Shown here: positions 33,763 through 44,159 of the stretch, piece by piece
Numbering within the stretch: the stretch's first letter is position 1
How the letters are laid out: the number at the start of each line of letters is the position of its first letter
Assembly: GCA_907163345.1 (NCBI GenBank)
Contig: CAJQUN010000427.1
Location: 124,001 to 188,000, forward strand
From: Haberlea rhodopensis
Lineage: Eukaryota; Streptophyta; Magnoliopsida; Lamiales; Gesneriaceae
DNA: 64,000 nt
Direction of reading: 5' to 3'
The notes under the pieces: model-generated
Databases searched by the model: none
Seen by the model: only the letters and a program-made list of their open reading frames with translations
Told to the model about the DNA's origin: nothing
Made by a program: the position numbers and the translations under genes

Positions 33763-34825
33763 ATGCCCTGAAACTCGAAATCCTCCATTTTTAAAAGCTT
33801 GAAACCCCCACAAATCATACCCCAACTCCTTCCAACCCAAAACCACAACAAATCTACACACAAGAACCCCTAACAAGGGTGCTAAACACAAAATAAAACA
33901 AACCCAAAAGATTTTTGTGATTTCCACCAAAATCACTCAACCAAACCCAAACCCAAAACTCAACCAAAACCAACAAAATCACAATCAAAACGAAGATAAA
34001 AGCGAGGGGAAGGAGATTACTAACTTATCTTCGAAGAATCCGGCTCCTAAACCGAGCCTCCGGTCATTTTTCTCCAAAGAGAAAAGATAAGGGTTAGGGA
34101 AAGAGGGGTTGCACAATAAGAGAGGGAGAGGAGAGGGAGAGAAGTGATTCCGTGCCAAATGACAGAAATCTCGAGTCCAACGGGTATATATAGCAAAAAT
34201 GCCCCAACATACCAATACCTCCACAAATACATCATGATTCATTAAAAACATCTGTTTTCAAAAACTCTCTCTCCAGCATCAAATCCCCATACCAGCCCCA
34301 ACATAAAGCACCCCGGACACCAAGTCCCACCGAAAACCCAACTCATAGGTTTTCCACCAAAATGAGAATACAATATCAACCTTTGGATCCAACGATCCCA
34401 AATGCCCGATTTAACAACCTCGGGAGACCCAAAACCGTAATTAATTCCTAATTGCCACAAATAAAATCCCTTAAGAATTATCACCACACCGGGATTAACA
34501 CCATTACTCCCCGGGTATCACAACACGGGAGTAGCTTATTGCACGTTAATATTGAGTTTGGTATAGTTTGACCATAGTATATTGAATATTAGGAAAACTC
34601 GTCACCTTATAGATATGGATATTTAATCGAGGGTCATAGGGATTACATTGGTGAACCGACGTCTTGATAATTTTCTCGAGTGGACTTTTCTCGTCATCTT
34701 TGATTGACTTGGTTGGATCGGTAGTAGTAGTTTAATTTAGTTAATAATATTTTTATTCAATTGACTATCGTAGGTTTAATATAGTTAAAAGCTCCTTCTT
34801 TGTACTTACAGTTAGTCCTTTCTTA

Positions 34826-35349
34826 TCAGAGAGGGGGCCTTTAGGGAAGCAGGGCCTATTTATTGAAAAAGGGGGTAGATGAATCATATGAAGGAATGCA
34901 AGGGTTCCACCTATCTTAACTACTTATTGTTTTAAAAAATGATGACCAGCTACTCATAACTAGATTAAAAACAACAAAATTTAATCTAGAAAGTATAAAA
35001 TAAAGTAGAACAAACTATTTGGATCGACAATCGTCGAGGTTGTGACACCCGCCTTCGCTTTGATCTTCGTAGCCGCCTTTTAACTATATGAAAACTAGGT
35101 TTAAAACTAATTATTAATGTATGAAAGGCATGAAAAAGTATGTTTTTGGGTCTGAATCTCGTGGGGTAAATAGGAGGAGGAGAGGTGGGTTAGAATCCTT
35201 ATAGAAATGAAATAATCAAGATTTTTAATTTTCTAGATTCCTTGGTGTGATCGATTGGTCTTAATTCATCGTTGTTAGCTCGTTTTCTACACTTCCACCT
35301 ATATTCAAGATTTTTTCATGGAAATGTTCTTGCTTAACTATTATTGATT
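34826..35349 (-). other. B-family LTR fragment and unassigned sequence
   Basis: 35045-35090 (CGCCTTCGCTTTGATCTTCG and following) matches 17250-17290 of LTR B, and 35270-35300 matches 17800-17825, so a minus-strand B LTR piece covers roughly 34960-35310. 34826-34960 has no match I can see. No ORF. Confidence 0.5.
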
Positions 35350-35611
35350 TAATTTTGATGAGGTGTATATGCGATGGATAGCTTGTGCTACGTATATATT
35401 GATGAGGTGGATATGCCACAGACACCTTGTGCTACGTATTTATTGATGGGTGGATATGCCACGGGTAGCTTGTGCTACGTATATATTTAATGAGGTGGAT
35501 ATGCAACGGGTAGCTTGTGCTACTTATATATTTGACGATGTTGATATGCCACGAGTAGTTTATACTACATATACGTTGTTGAGATGGCTATACCACGAGG
35601 TAGTTATGCTA
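35350..35611. repeat. Tandem repeat of about 43 bp with a GTAGC-GCTAC hairpin per unit
   Basis: Six units of 41-47 bp, each with GAGGTGGATATGCCACG-like sequence, then GTAGCTTGTGCTAC, then GTATATATT. In the fifth unit the hairpin is GTAGTTTATACTAC, with both stem partners changed. It directly abuts element D, whose target duplication CATAT (35612-35616) is the end of the last unit. Confidence 0.8.
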
Positions 35612-35616
35612 CATAT

Positions 35617-37166
35617 TGATAGGTTTAGATTTTGAGTGTTTTTAACTGTAAATTCTTCCTACATTCCGTTCTTTTTCCTGGATGATATTATGCTTTTTGG
35701 TGTTTATTCGTTTGTTTCAGGAAAATATATCGGAAGTGGAAGAAATGAGCTTTTATGAAGATAACGGGCGAAATCGAGGCGTGAAAGATCAAAAAGTGAG
35801 GAAATGAAATTTTCGGAATCTTGATCGATCGAGATTTACTCTCGATCGATCGAGCCAGGCAGAGAGTTGAGTATCAAAGAAATTCATGTCTCGATCGATC
35901 GGTACAAATTTCCGATCGATCGAGCGAGGCAGTGACTCCAGAGCAAATTCTATCAAAGTCTCGATCGATCGGTGGAAAATCTCGATCGATCGAGCGAGAC
36001 AGTGAGATTCAAAAGCTGGCATGAACAGTGCGCCGATCGATCGAGAAAACCTTCCGATCGATCGAGACGCGAAATCCTGAAGATTTTATTTTCCTTTTTT
36101 ATCGTGATTGTGGGGGTTTTTAAGCGGGAATCTTGATTCATTTCGGAGGATACACCATATCAGACGATTTTTGAGACGATTTCTAGGTCAAGGAGCCGCC
36201 GCCCAACGCCAGCCAAGGAGATCCAATCTCCGTTCTTCGTCCAAGGTCGAGCCATTCTATTCCGGAGTGCAAGGAAGGAACAAGAGAAGAAATCACGGTG
36301 CAACGCACGGATTCATCCAGCGTTTATCGTATGTTTGAACTTATTTGATTTTCAATGTCATTTGATGTTTTAGAGGTCGAGAGACAATAAAACTCTTATG
36401 TATTAGATTTGAATTAAATTTAGTTTATATTATTGAGTTTTAGTTTCGTTGTGTTTGATTTTTGATTCATTGGTATTTGAGTGCATTGATTGTTATTGTT
36501 CATAAATTAATTGCATGTGTAGATCAAAGTCTAGCTAGCTTTGATTGAATTTGAGGGTTACAGCCGAGATCGAGAGATAACGTTGTAATAAGCTCCATTA
36601 ATTTATGATGTATGTCACGATTGAGATCGAGAGATGATATCGCATATGTGCGAACTTGGAATCGAGAGATTTAGAGTTATAAGGTTTTGATAATTTATGC
36701 AACTTTGAATTAGTAAATAGGTGCACGAGAGTGACTTGTTCTAATTTATTGTTAGTTTCGTTACAGCTCGAGAGAGTGTATCGAATAATAGTGAAAACCT
36801 TTCACCTTTAAAATCAATTGGTTGATAAACTGAGAATTCCATTGAATCATTAGAGATAACATAATTGAAAGACGAGCTCGGTAATTTTCTCGAGTAACTT
36901 ACCTTTGCATTTCCGGAACCATTCTTTTCATTATTTCTAGTTTAATCTTTATTCTTTAGTTTAACTTAGATCTAGTTAATCAAACTTCTTTTATCGTAGG
37001 CTAAATATAATTTTATTAATCTTTTTGGTACTTATACGTTAGTCCCTGTGGATTCGACAAAATGTACTTAATTTTCACTATACTAAAACTTGACAACCGT
37101 GCACTTGCGGTAGAATCGCTTCAAACCATTCTTTGAAATATCGTTTGTTTAAAAATAAAGCGGTCA
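35617..37166 (+). mobile_element. Element D 5' LTR
   Basis: Starts TGATAGGTTTAG and ends AAAGCGGTCA. The GATCGATC array occupies positions 206-450 of the LTR. I see no clear TATA box downstream of the array. The 3' part holds GACAACCGTGCACTTGCGG (about 37092-37110), shared with the other Athila LTRs. Confidence 0.95.
35822..36066. repeat. Paired GATCGATC palindromes, D 5' LTR
   Basis: Eight copies of (T/C)CGATCGATCG (the first starts TT), arranged as four pairs. Within a pair the copies are about 20 bp apart; pairs recur every 67-74 bp, so the array is a tandem repeat whose unit is a palindrome pair. Confidence 0.95.
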
Positions 37167-37172
37167 AGTTTT

Positions 37173-37190
37173 TGGCGCCGTTGCCGGGGA
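37173..37190 (+). other. Element D primer binding site (tRNA-Asp)
   Basis: TGGCGCCGTTGCCGGGGA, 18 bases complementary to the 3' end of plant tRNA-Asp including CCA, six bases after the LTR. Confidence 0.95.
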
Positions 37191-37360
37191 CTAATCTGTA
37201 TAATATCATACGAGATTAGTTAATTGTAATTTAGCCAATTCTTTTATTATTTCGTTTTGTTTTTATTTTCTTTGTTTTCTTTTGTTGATCTTTGTGAATA
37301 ACTTTGTGTATTTTGTTGTCTCCTTTTGTCTATTTTGTACAGGAACCGTTTCTCTAGTGC

Positions 37361-38103
37361 ATGCTCAGAAGAGAGGAGCCCATTCTCGATGCTTTCGATC
37401 CGGAGATAGAAAGAACTTTACTTAGGCGATTACGAGAAGCTCGAGCGATGGCTGATAATAACGAAGCACAGCACCCTAGATCGATGATGGACTTTGCACA
37501 ACCAGCATTTCATGGATCGTTGTCAAGTATTACGAGGCCGACGATTCAAGCGAACAATTTTGAGATTAAGCCGGCAATCATACAAATGATTCAGCACTCG
37601 GTGATGTTCGGGGGAGCAGCTACGGATGATCCGAATAATCACATCTCCAACTTTTTGGAGATTTGTGATACATTCAAACACAATGGCGTCTCTGACGACG
37701 CCATCAGGTTAAGACTTTTCCCCTTTTCATTACGAGACAAAGCTAAGGCATGGTTAAATTCTTTACCTGCAGGTTCTATAACAACATGGGAGGGGATGAC
37801 AAAGGCGTTTTTGTCAAAATACTTACCCCCTTCCAAGACGGCAAAGATGCGGAACGATATCACGACTTTTGGGCAGTTTGACCCGAGACTTTATACGAAG
37901 CGTGGGATCGTTTTAAGGAGTTGTTGAGGAGATGCCCACACCATGGTCTACCCATATGGCTACAGGTACAAACATTCTATAACGGTTTATTTTCTTCTAA
38001 CCGTTCCATGATTGATGCAGCATCTGGGGGATCCATAATGAGAAAGACGCCGGAAGAAGCATATAGCTTGTTGGAGGAAATGGCGTGCAACAGTTACCAA
38101 TGA
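37361..38103 (+). pseudogene. Element D gag (one frameshift, one stop)
   Basis: The ATG at 37361 starts a gag of the Athila type: LLRRLREARAMADNN, then NFEIKPAIIQMIQ, DDPNNHISNFLEICDTFK, LFPFSLRDKAKAWLNSLPAG and WEGMTKAFLSKYLPPSKTAK. This is the retrotransposon gag core that forms the virus-like particle. At about 37886 one base is missing: the frame leaves gag after FGQFDP and the expected LYEAW...RCPHHG block continues in the next frame (37888 on). A TGA at 38101-38103 follows ACNSYQ, where family members have Trp, consistent with a G to A change. Past the stop the same frame stays open to 42594. Two lesions thus prevent a full Gag-Pol from this copy. Confidence 0.9.
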
Positions 38104-38133
38104 CAATCTGAGAGGAGCACACCACAGAAACCA

Positions 38134-41100
38134 ATGGGAGTCCATCAAGTGGACGAGATCACTGCTCTTTCGGCTCAATTAGAAGCCATGAACCGGAAAA
38201 TAGACAGCATGAGAGCAGCAGCAATGCAGGCCCAAACTATTTTCTGTGAGCTGTGTGGAGGCGGTCATCCTAGCATCGAGTGCCAGGAAGGTAACCCATT
38301 CTTGCAAACTAATGAAGTGGTGAATTTTGTAGGTAACAGGCCACCCAACAGTCCGTACTCAAACTCATACAACCCGGGGTGGAGAAATCATAACAATTTT
38401 AGGTGGTCCAACAAAGAGAAAGTGTTAACTCCACAGCTACAACCGGGAGGATCGAATAAGCTGAGTATGGAAGAGTTAATAGCCAAGTTCATAGCATCTA
38501 CTGAATCCAGGATGACAACCCAGGATGCATCAATAAAGAATTTGGAAGTGCAAGTGGGTAAGCTAGCATCATTAATTTCAGGAAAAACGCAGGGCACAAT
38601 CTCAATTGGAACAGTGAAGAATCAAAATGAGCAAGCAAAGGCCATTGAGTTAAGAAGTGGAAAAGAGTTAAGACCGCAAGCTGAAGCTGAAGAGAGTCAT
38701 GGAGAGACATCTGAAGGCAAGGATATGACTGAGAAAAAGGCAACAGAGAAAGGTAAGAATTCTAACACTACACCGATCACACACATTGATAGGATAGTAA
38801 TTCCTCCCCCATTTCCCGCAGCATTGAAAAAAGCTAAGATGGACGCAGAATTTGGTAAATTTCTTGAAGTTTTTAAGAAATTACATATTAATATTCCATT
38901 TGCTGATGCTTTACTTCAAATGCCTAGTTATGCTAAGTTTTTGAAGGAAATCTTGTCGAATAAGCGAAAGATGGGCGAATATGAGACGGTAAGTTTGACG
39001 GATGAGTGCTCAGCAATTGTGCAAAATAAAATGCCTCCAAAGTTAAAAGACCCAGGGAGTTTTACTATACCGTGCACTATAGGATCAATATCTTTTACAA
39101 AGTCATTGTATGATTTGGGTGCTAGCATAAATTTAATGCCATTTTCTATTTTCAGGAAGTTGGGGCTCGGAGAGCCAAAATCTACTAAGGTTTCACTACA
39201 ATTAGCAGATCGATCCATCACATACCCCAGGGGTATCATCGAAGACGTTTTGGTCAAAGTGGATAAATTCATCTTTCCCGTTGATTTTCTGGTACTTGAT
39301 ATGGAAGCAGATTCAGAGACACCATTGATTTTGGGTCGACCATTCTTAGCAACGGGAAAAGCAATAATCGATGTACAACAAGGGAAGTTGGTCCTCCGAG
39401 TAGGGGAGGATCAAGTTACTTTTAATGTTTTCAAAGCACTTAAACATCCACACGACGAAAACATGTGTTTCAGTATAGATATCATTGATATTCTGACAGA
39501 TGATTTGCTGCAAGATACATTCAAGGATAACATGGAAGCATGTCTAGTGGAAGCTGATGAGCAACATTGCAAAGAAGATGTTGAGAGTATAGCTTTTATG
39601 AACAACACCAACCCATACATGAAGCGAGCCACTGAGAATCTTGGAGAGTTGGGAAAAAGAGATATTAAATCTCAAAAGCCATCAATTGAAGAGTCACCTA
39701 ATCTTGAACTCAAACCTCTTCCATCACATCTTAAGTATATTTTCTTAGATGCTGAAAAATCTTTACCAATCATTATTTCTTCGTCTTTGACAGGTGATAA
39801 TGAGGAAAAGCTTCTGAAAGTCCTTCAGGAGCACAAGAAAGCATTTGGATGGAAGATATCAGATATCAAAGGAATTAGCCCATCGGTATGCATGCATAAA
39901 ATTCTTATGGAGGACACATTCAAGGCCGTGGTTCAACCTCAACGTCGTCTTAATCCAAAAATGCAAGAGGTAGTCAAAGCTGAAGTGATTAAGCTTATGG
40001 ACGCAGGTATTATCTATCCTATTTCTGATATCTCATGGGTAAGTCCTATTCAATGTGTACCAAAGAAGGGAGGTATTACTGTTGTCCCTAATGAGAATAA
40101 TGAGTTAATACCCACAAGAACAGTCACAGGGTGGAGAGTGTGTATTGATTATAGGAGGTTAAATGATTCCACTCGTAAAGACCATTTCCCCCTTCCCTTC
40201 ATTGATCAGATGGTAGAAAGGTTAGCAGGGTATGATTTTTATTGCTTTCTAGATGGATATTCGGGATATAACCAAATTGCTATTACGCCTGAGGATCAAG
40301 AGAAGACCACCTCCACTTGTCCTTATGGCACATTTGCATTCCGACGAATGCCATTTGGATTATGTAATGCACCTGCTACCTTTCAAAGATGTATGTTGGC
40401 TATATTTCATGACATGATAGAGAAGTTCCTAGAAGTATTCATGGATGATTTTTCTGTGTTTGGTTCTTCTTTTGATATATGTTTAGCTAACTTGACTTTG
40501 GTATTGGCAAGGTGTGAAGAAACAAATCTTGTACTAAATTGGGAGAAGTGTCACTTTATGGTCCAAGAAGGAATAGTCTTGGGACACAAGATATCTGAAA
40601 AGGGTATTGAAGTGGATCGGGCAAAAATTCAAGTGATACAACAATTACCACCGCCGACAACAGTGAAAGGAATCCGAAGTTTTTTAGGACATGCAGGATT
40701 TTATCGACGTTTCATTAAGGACTTTTCAAAAATTTCTAAACCTTTATCTCATTTGTTAACTAAAGATGCATCTTATGAATTCGATTCTGATTGTATGCAG
40801 GCGTTCGAGGCACTCAAAGAGAAATTGGTAACTGCACCAGTATTGGTCGCACCTGATTGGGAGTTACCTTTTGAACTAATGTGTGACGCCAGTGACACTG
40901 CGGTAGGAGCAGTCTTAGGTCAAAGGAGGAACAAGGTATTTCATACAATTTACTATGCTAGTAGCACTTTGAATGAAGCACAACTTAACTATGCCACCAC
41001 TGAAAAAGAGCTTCTAGCCATAGTTTTTGCTTTTGATAAGTTTCACTCCTACCTATGTCTTGCTAAAGTTATTGTGTACACTGACCACGCTGCACTTAAG

Positions 41101-42594
41101 TACTTACTTGCAAAGAAAGATGCCAAACCACGCTTGATTAGGTGGATTTTATTATTGCAAGAATTTGACTTAGAGATAAGAGATAAGAAAGGTGTTGAAA
41201 ATGTGGTTGCAGATCATTTATCGCGAATTGAGAACATGACTGATACAATTGACAATGAGGTAGTTGAGATTAATGAGAATTTCCCTGATGAGCAATTATT
41301 TAGTGCTGAATTGTTACCTTGGTATGCACAGTATGCAAACTATATTGTTAGTGGTATCCTCCCACAAAATCTGACTTTTTATCAAAAGAAAAAAATCTTT
41401 TCTGAGGTTAAACATCTGTTGTGGGAGGAACCATACTTGTTTAAAGTCTGTGCAGACAACATCATAAGGCGTTGTGTCCCCAAGGAGGAGATACAGGATA
41501 TTTTGCAGAAATGTCATGATGGGGATGCTGGTGGACATTTTGGAGCTACTAAAACAGCGGCTAAGGTACTTGCTTCTGGATTTTATTGGCCAACGCTGTA
41601 TAAGGATACATTCAGGTATGTCTCTTCATGTGATAGATGTCAGAGGGTCGGAAATATTTCTAGGAGGAATGAATTACCATTGATCAATATGCTTGAATGT
41701 GAAATTTTTGATGTGTGGGGAATAGATTTCATGGGACCTTTCCCAAGCTCTTGTTCAAATAAATACATACTTGTTGCAGTAGATTATGTGTCAAAGTGGG
41801 TAGAGGCGGAAGCTTTGCGCACTAATGATGCTCGAGTGGTTGTGCAATTTTTGAAAAGAAAACTTTTTACTCGTTTTGGCACCCCTCGAGCAATCATTAG
41901 TGATGGTGGCACCCGTAACAAACAATTTGAAAAACTTTTGAGTAAATATGGTGTCACCCACAAAGTGTCTTCACCTTATCATCCACAAACCAGTGGGCAA
42001 GTAGAGGTTTCAAATCGAGAGTTGAAGAGGATCTTAGAAAAGACAGTGACTCTAAGCCGAAAGGATTGGTCCTTACGCTTAGATGATGCACTATGGGCGT
42101 ATAGAACTGCTTTTAAGACACCCATTGGCACATCACCGTATAAGTTGGTATTTGGTAAGGCATGTCACCTCCCTGTTGAACTTGAACATAAAGCATATTG
42201 GGCTATTAAATGGTTGAACTTTGACTGTCAGGCTGTAGGTGAGAAGCGTCTTCTACAATTGAATGAGATGGAAGAATTCAGGAATCAAGCATATGAGAAT
42301 GCCAAGATTTACAAAGAGAAAACTAAGAAGTGGCATGATTCGCGTATACAACAAAGGGAATTCAAGGTAGGAGATGCTGTACTCTTGTTCAACTCCAGAT
42401 TGCGACTCTTCCCAGGCAAACTACGCTCTCGTTGGTCCGGACCATTCACCATTGCAAAAATCTATCCCTCTGGTGCAATTGAAGTTACTGATCCTAGCAG
42501 GGGAACATTTACAGTGAATGGGCAGCGCTTAAAGCATTACCACATGAGCAATGAAGTCCAAACGGTTACCTCTATAGTCTATCTTGACGACTAA
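38134..42594 (+). CDS. Element D Pol polyprotein (protease, RT, RNase H, integrase) with gag C-terminus
   Basis: A 1486-codon open frame, really the rest of Gag-Pol after the stop at 38103; the ATG at 38134 is only the first Met. In order: zinc knuckle with Cys38, Cys41, His45, Cys50 (short C-x2-C-x3-H-x4-C form); protease with catalytic Asp327 in YDLGASINLMP and LGRPFLATG; RT with CIDYRRLND and active site FMDD (769-772); RNase H from Asp918 (MCDASD) to TDHAAL; integrase HHCC region ending CDRCQR, then Asp1198 (GIDFMGPF), Asp1257 (SDGGT) and Glu1291 (GQVEVSNRE). RT wording such as RKDHFPLPFIDQM and FLDGYSGYNQIAI marks the Athila lineage. Between the last two integrase acidic residues there are 33 residues instead of 35; the usual HF after SDGGT/S is missing. 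Ends with a C-terminal RSRWSGPF module and LDD. Confidence 0.95.
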   Translation: MGVHQVDEITALSAQLEAMNRKIDSMRAAAMQAQTIFCELCGGGHPSIECQEGNPFLQTNEVVNFVGNRPPNSPYSNSYNPGWRNHNNFRWSNKEKVLTPQLQPGGSNKLSMEELIAKFIASTESRMTTQDASIKNLEVQVGKLASLISGKTQGTISIGTVKNQNEQAKAIELRSGKELRPQAEAEESHGETSEGKDMTEKKATEKGKNSNTTPITHIDRIVIPPPFPAALKKAKMDAEFGKFLEVFKKLHINIPFADALLQMPSYAKFLKEILSNKRKMGEYETVSLTDECSAIVQNKMPPKLKDPGSFTIPCTIGSISFTKSLYDLGASINLMPFSIFRKLGLGEPKSTKVSLQLADRSITYPRGIIEDVLVKVDKFIFPVDFLVLDMEADSETPLILGRPFLATGKAIIDVQQGKLVLRVGEDQVTFNVFKALKHPHDENMCFSIDIIDILTDDLLQDTFKDNMEACLVEADEQHCKEDVESIAFMNNTNPYMKRATENLGELGKRDIKSQKPSIEESPNLELKPLPSHLKYIFLDAEKSLPIIISSSLTGDNEEKLLKVLQEHKKAFGWKISDIKGISPSVCMHKILMEDTFKAVVQPQRRLNPKMQEVVKAEVIKLMDAGIIYPISDISWVSPIQCVPKKGGITVVPNENNELIPTRTVTGWRVCIDYRRLNDSTRKDHFPLPFIDQMVERLAGYDFYCFLDGYSGYNQIAITPEDQEKTTSTCPYGTFAFRRMPFGLCNAPATFQRCMLAIFHDMIEKFLEVFMDDFSVFGSSFDICLANLTLVLARCEETNLVLNWEKCHFMVQEGIVLGHKISEKGIEVDRAKIQVIQQLPPPTTVKGIRSFLGHAGFYRRFIKDFSKISKPLSHLLTKDASYEFDSDCMQAFEALKEKLVTAPVLVAPDWELPFELMCDASDTAVGAVLGQRRNKVFHTIYYASSTLNEAQLNYATTEKELLAIVFAFDKFHSYLCLAKVIVYTDHAALKYLLAKKDAKPRLIRWILLLQEFDLEIRDKKGVENVVADHLSRIENMTDTIDNEVVEINENFPDEQLFSAELLPWYAQYANYIVSGILPQNLTFYQKKKIFSEVKHLLWEEPYLFKVCADNIIRRCVPKEEIQDILQKCHDGDAGGHFGATKTAAKVLASGFYWPTLYKDTFRYVSSCDRCQRVGNISRRNELPLINMLECEIFDVWGIDFMGPFPSSCSNKYILVAVDYVSKWVEAEALRTNDARVVVQFLKRKLFTRFGTPRAIISDGGTRNKQFEKLLSKYGVTHKVSSPYHPQTSGQVEVSNRELKRILEKTVTLSRKDWSLRLDDALWAYRTAFKTPIGTSPYKLVFGKACHLPVELEHKAYWAIKWLNFDCQAVGEKRLLQLNEMEEFRNQAYENAKIYKEKTKKWHDSRIQQREFKVGDAVLLFNSRLRLFPGKLRSRWSGPFTIAKIYPSGAIEVTDPSRGTFTVNGQRLKHYHMSNEVQTVTSIVYLDD

Positions 42595-44145
42595 GAAAGA
42601 GGAGATGACAGTCCAGCTTGGGACTATAAATCAAGAACTTTTTTTTATTCCCTTTGTTTCGTTTTCTTTTCCTTAGTTTAGTTTTATTGATTTTGTTATT
42701 TTGTTTACTTTTGTTTTGCAGTATGAATCCATGTGTGGCGAGGAGCACCACTACCCAGTTCCCCCTCCGGAGCATGATGAGGACGACGATCAGTGACGAT
42801 CGTCGTCATGGTATGTGTCTTTGCCTTTGCATTTATTTTTCTTGATTCATTGAGGGCAATTCACATGCTAAGTTTGGGGGGGTTTTGAGTATTTGTATAT
42901 ATCTTGCTTTTGCACATATTGCTACTTGTCTTGTTTCTTTTCCGAGCATGACTGCATGATGTTGAGACTAATTCGTCCTTGAGCATTACCAACAAAATTT
43001 TTTTTTTAGTGATTGAGTGATTCTTGAGAATTGATGAGTTGGAATTGCAACGGTAATACATGATGAAATTAATCCTCATCTAGATAGGAGTCATGGAAAT
43101 GCTTAACTTGTTTGTATATATCCTTTGTTAACTACATGTCAAAACTGAGGAATAATTTGAGCACTTATTGAGTCATGATTGAGTGAAGTATGTATTGATT
43201 AAATTGAAAACTTGTGTTAACTATGATGAGTCTTGAGTATCTTAGATAACTTTACAGTTTAGTTGAAAGCACTTTGAGGCGAAATTTATAATTAGGAACT
43301 AGACTTGGAGATGATTTAGGCGATCTTTGGACCGTTTGAGTCTTTCAAGCCTACCTGTTATATATTATTCCTTAGTGTCCCCTTTTGAGCCTTTTTGAAA
43401 AAAGAATGGTATATGCATTGCATATGATTAGACCCCCATTCGGCATTTTTGGCAAACTCATTATACCCACCTTGGTTTGAGCCTAAAAGAACAATTTCAT
43501 CCATCCCTAGGAGAGTATAATGAATCTCATTCATTGCAGTAAATTGTTATATGTTGAGAAGTTCATTGTGAAAGAAATGAAATGAACAAAAGAATGAGCA
43601 AAGAAAAAGTTGTAGAGAAAAAGCCTTGAAAAGAAAAGTTAAATAAGACCCAAAGTGGCCAAGGCTAGAAAATGTGAAGAGAAGCTCAATGATTATATGA
43701 GAAGATTTTGAACCGATTCTGTTATACTCTCTTCTTTGAATTCATTCTACCTTTTCTTTGAAGCCGACACCAAAAGGCCTAACGTTAAAAGCTTTTAAAG
43801 TCCTGTTGATCCAAGTCTAGGGAATAATTACATTAGTGGAGAAGTGCTGGATAGTAAATTTGTAGAGTAATTCAAAGTAATCTTGGCTAGGAGTTGATAT
43901 GGCACATGTTGATTTTAAAGATATGTATGTAACTCATGTTTGACAATAGCACACACGCACGTTCCGATGTTGCGATGTATTGTTTAACTTAGGAGAAATT
44001 GCTTCTTGTTAAGTGTTGAAGGACTTCTATTGATGTGTAAGTAGGATTTCTGAGATTTTACGTATGTTGTAAAGATGATTCATGCTTAGTATCGAGTTTA
44101 GCTTTTCTTTTTGAGCTTATTGCTTGCTCGAGGACGATCAAGTCT
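42595..44145 (+). other. Element D 3' non-coding domain
   Basis: About 1.55 kb without a convincing ORF. Contains a G-run AAGTTTGGGGGGG (42870-42882) after a GAGGGCAATTCACATGCT box, then blocks shared with A and A2: TTAGTGTCCCCTTTTGAGCC (43372-43391), GCCGACACCAAAAGGCC (43762-43778) and AATAATTACATTAGTGGAG (43823-43841). Athila elements can carry an env-like gene here; D has none. Confidence 0.75.
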
Positions 44146-44159
44146 AAGTTTGGGGGAGT
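44146..44159 (+). other. Element D polypurine tract
   Basis: AAGTTTGGGGGAGT, immediately before the 3' LTR start TGATAG. Confidence 0.93.

Larger units (their letters stand above)
32085..34522 (-). mobile_element. Solo LTR of the LARD-like family
   Basis: Plus-strand ends TGTAAGGACCC and GGGTATCACA with a perfect target duplication ACACG (32080-32084, 34523-34527). Matches LTRs E (45962-48302, same strand) and F (49488-51687, opposite strand). It carries TATATATA at about 34185-34192 in minus sense, a GATCGATC cluster, a GCCGC/GCGAG array, and the CACCCCGTGTGGGG hairpin at about 32615-32628. It sits inside Athila LTR C. Confidence 0.9.
22424..34825 (+). mobile_element. Plus-strand Athila LTR C, interrupted twice
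   Basis: Three pieces, 22424-23072, 31610-32084 and 34528-34825, read as one Athila LTR in plus orientation: TTTTTGCACTTATATTTCTG at the start, TATAAATA at about 22964-22971, then AGTAAAATCTAACACACGTG and finally TTACAGTTAGTCC near the end. Chromovirus G and a solo LARD-like LTR separate the pieces, each with its target duplication. The LTR's last bases and any internal region are missing. Decayed GATCGAT motifs lie at 22808-22885, upstream of the TATA box. Confidence 0.65.

Noticed and set aside
35789..36338. ORFs with repeated SIDR / DRS peptides in D LTRs
   Set aside because: The peptides are translations of the GATCGATC palindromes, found in both strands and in every LTR family with that motif.
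37886..37927. Programmed frameshift in Athila gag
   Set aside because: No slippery site is evident and the family normally has gag-pol in one frame; a one-base loss explains it.
38388..39632. Several minus-strand ORFs of 69-114 codons inside D pol
   Set aside because: Shadows of the coding strand without domain features.
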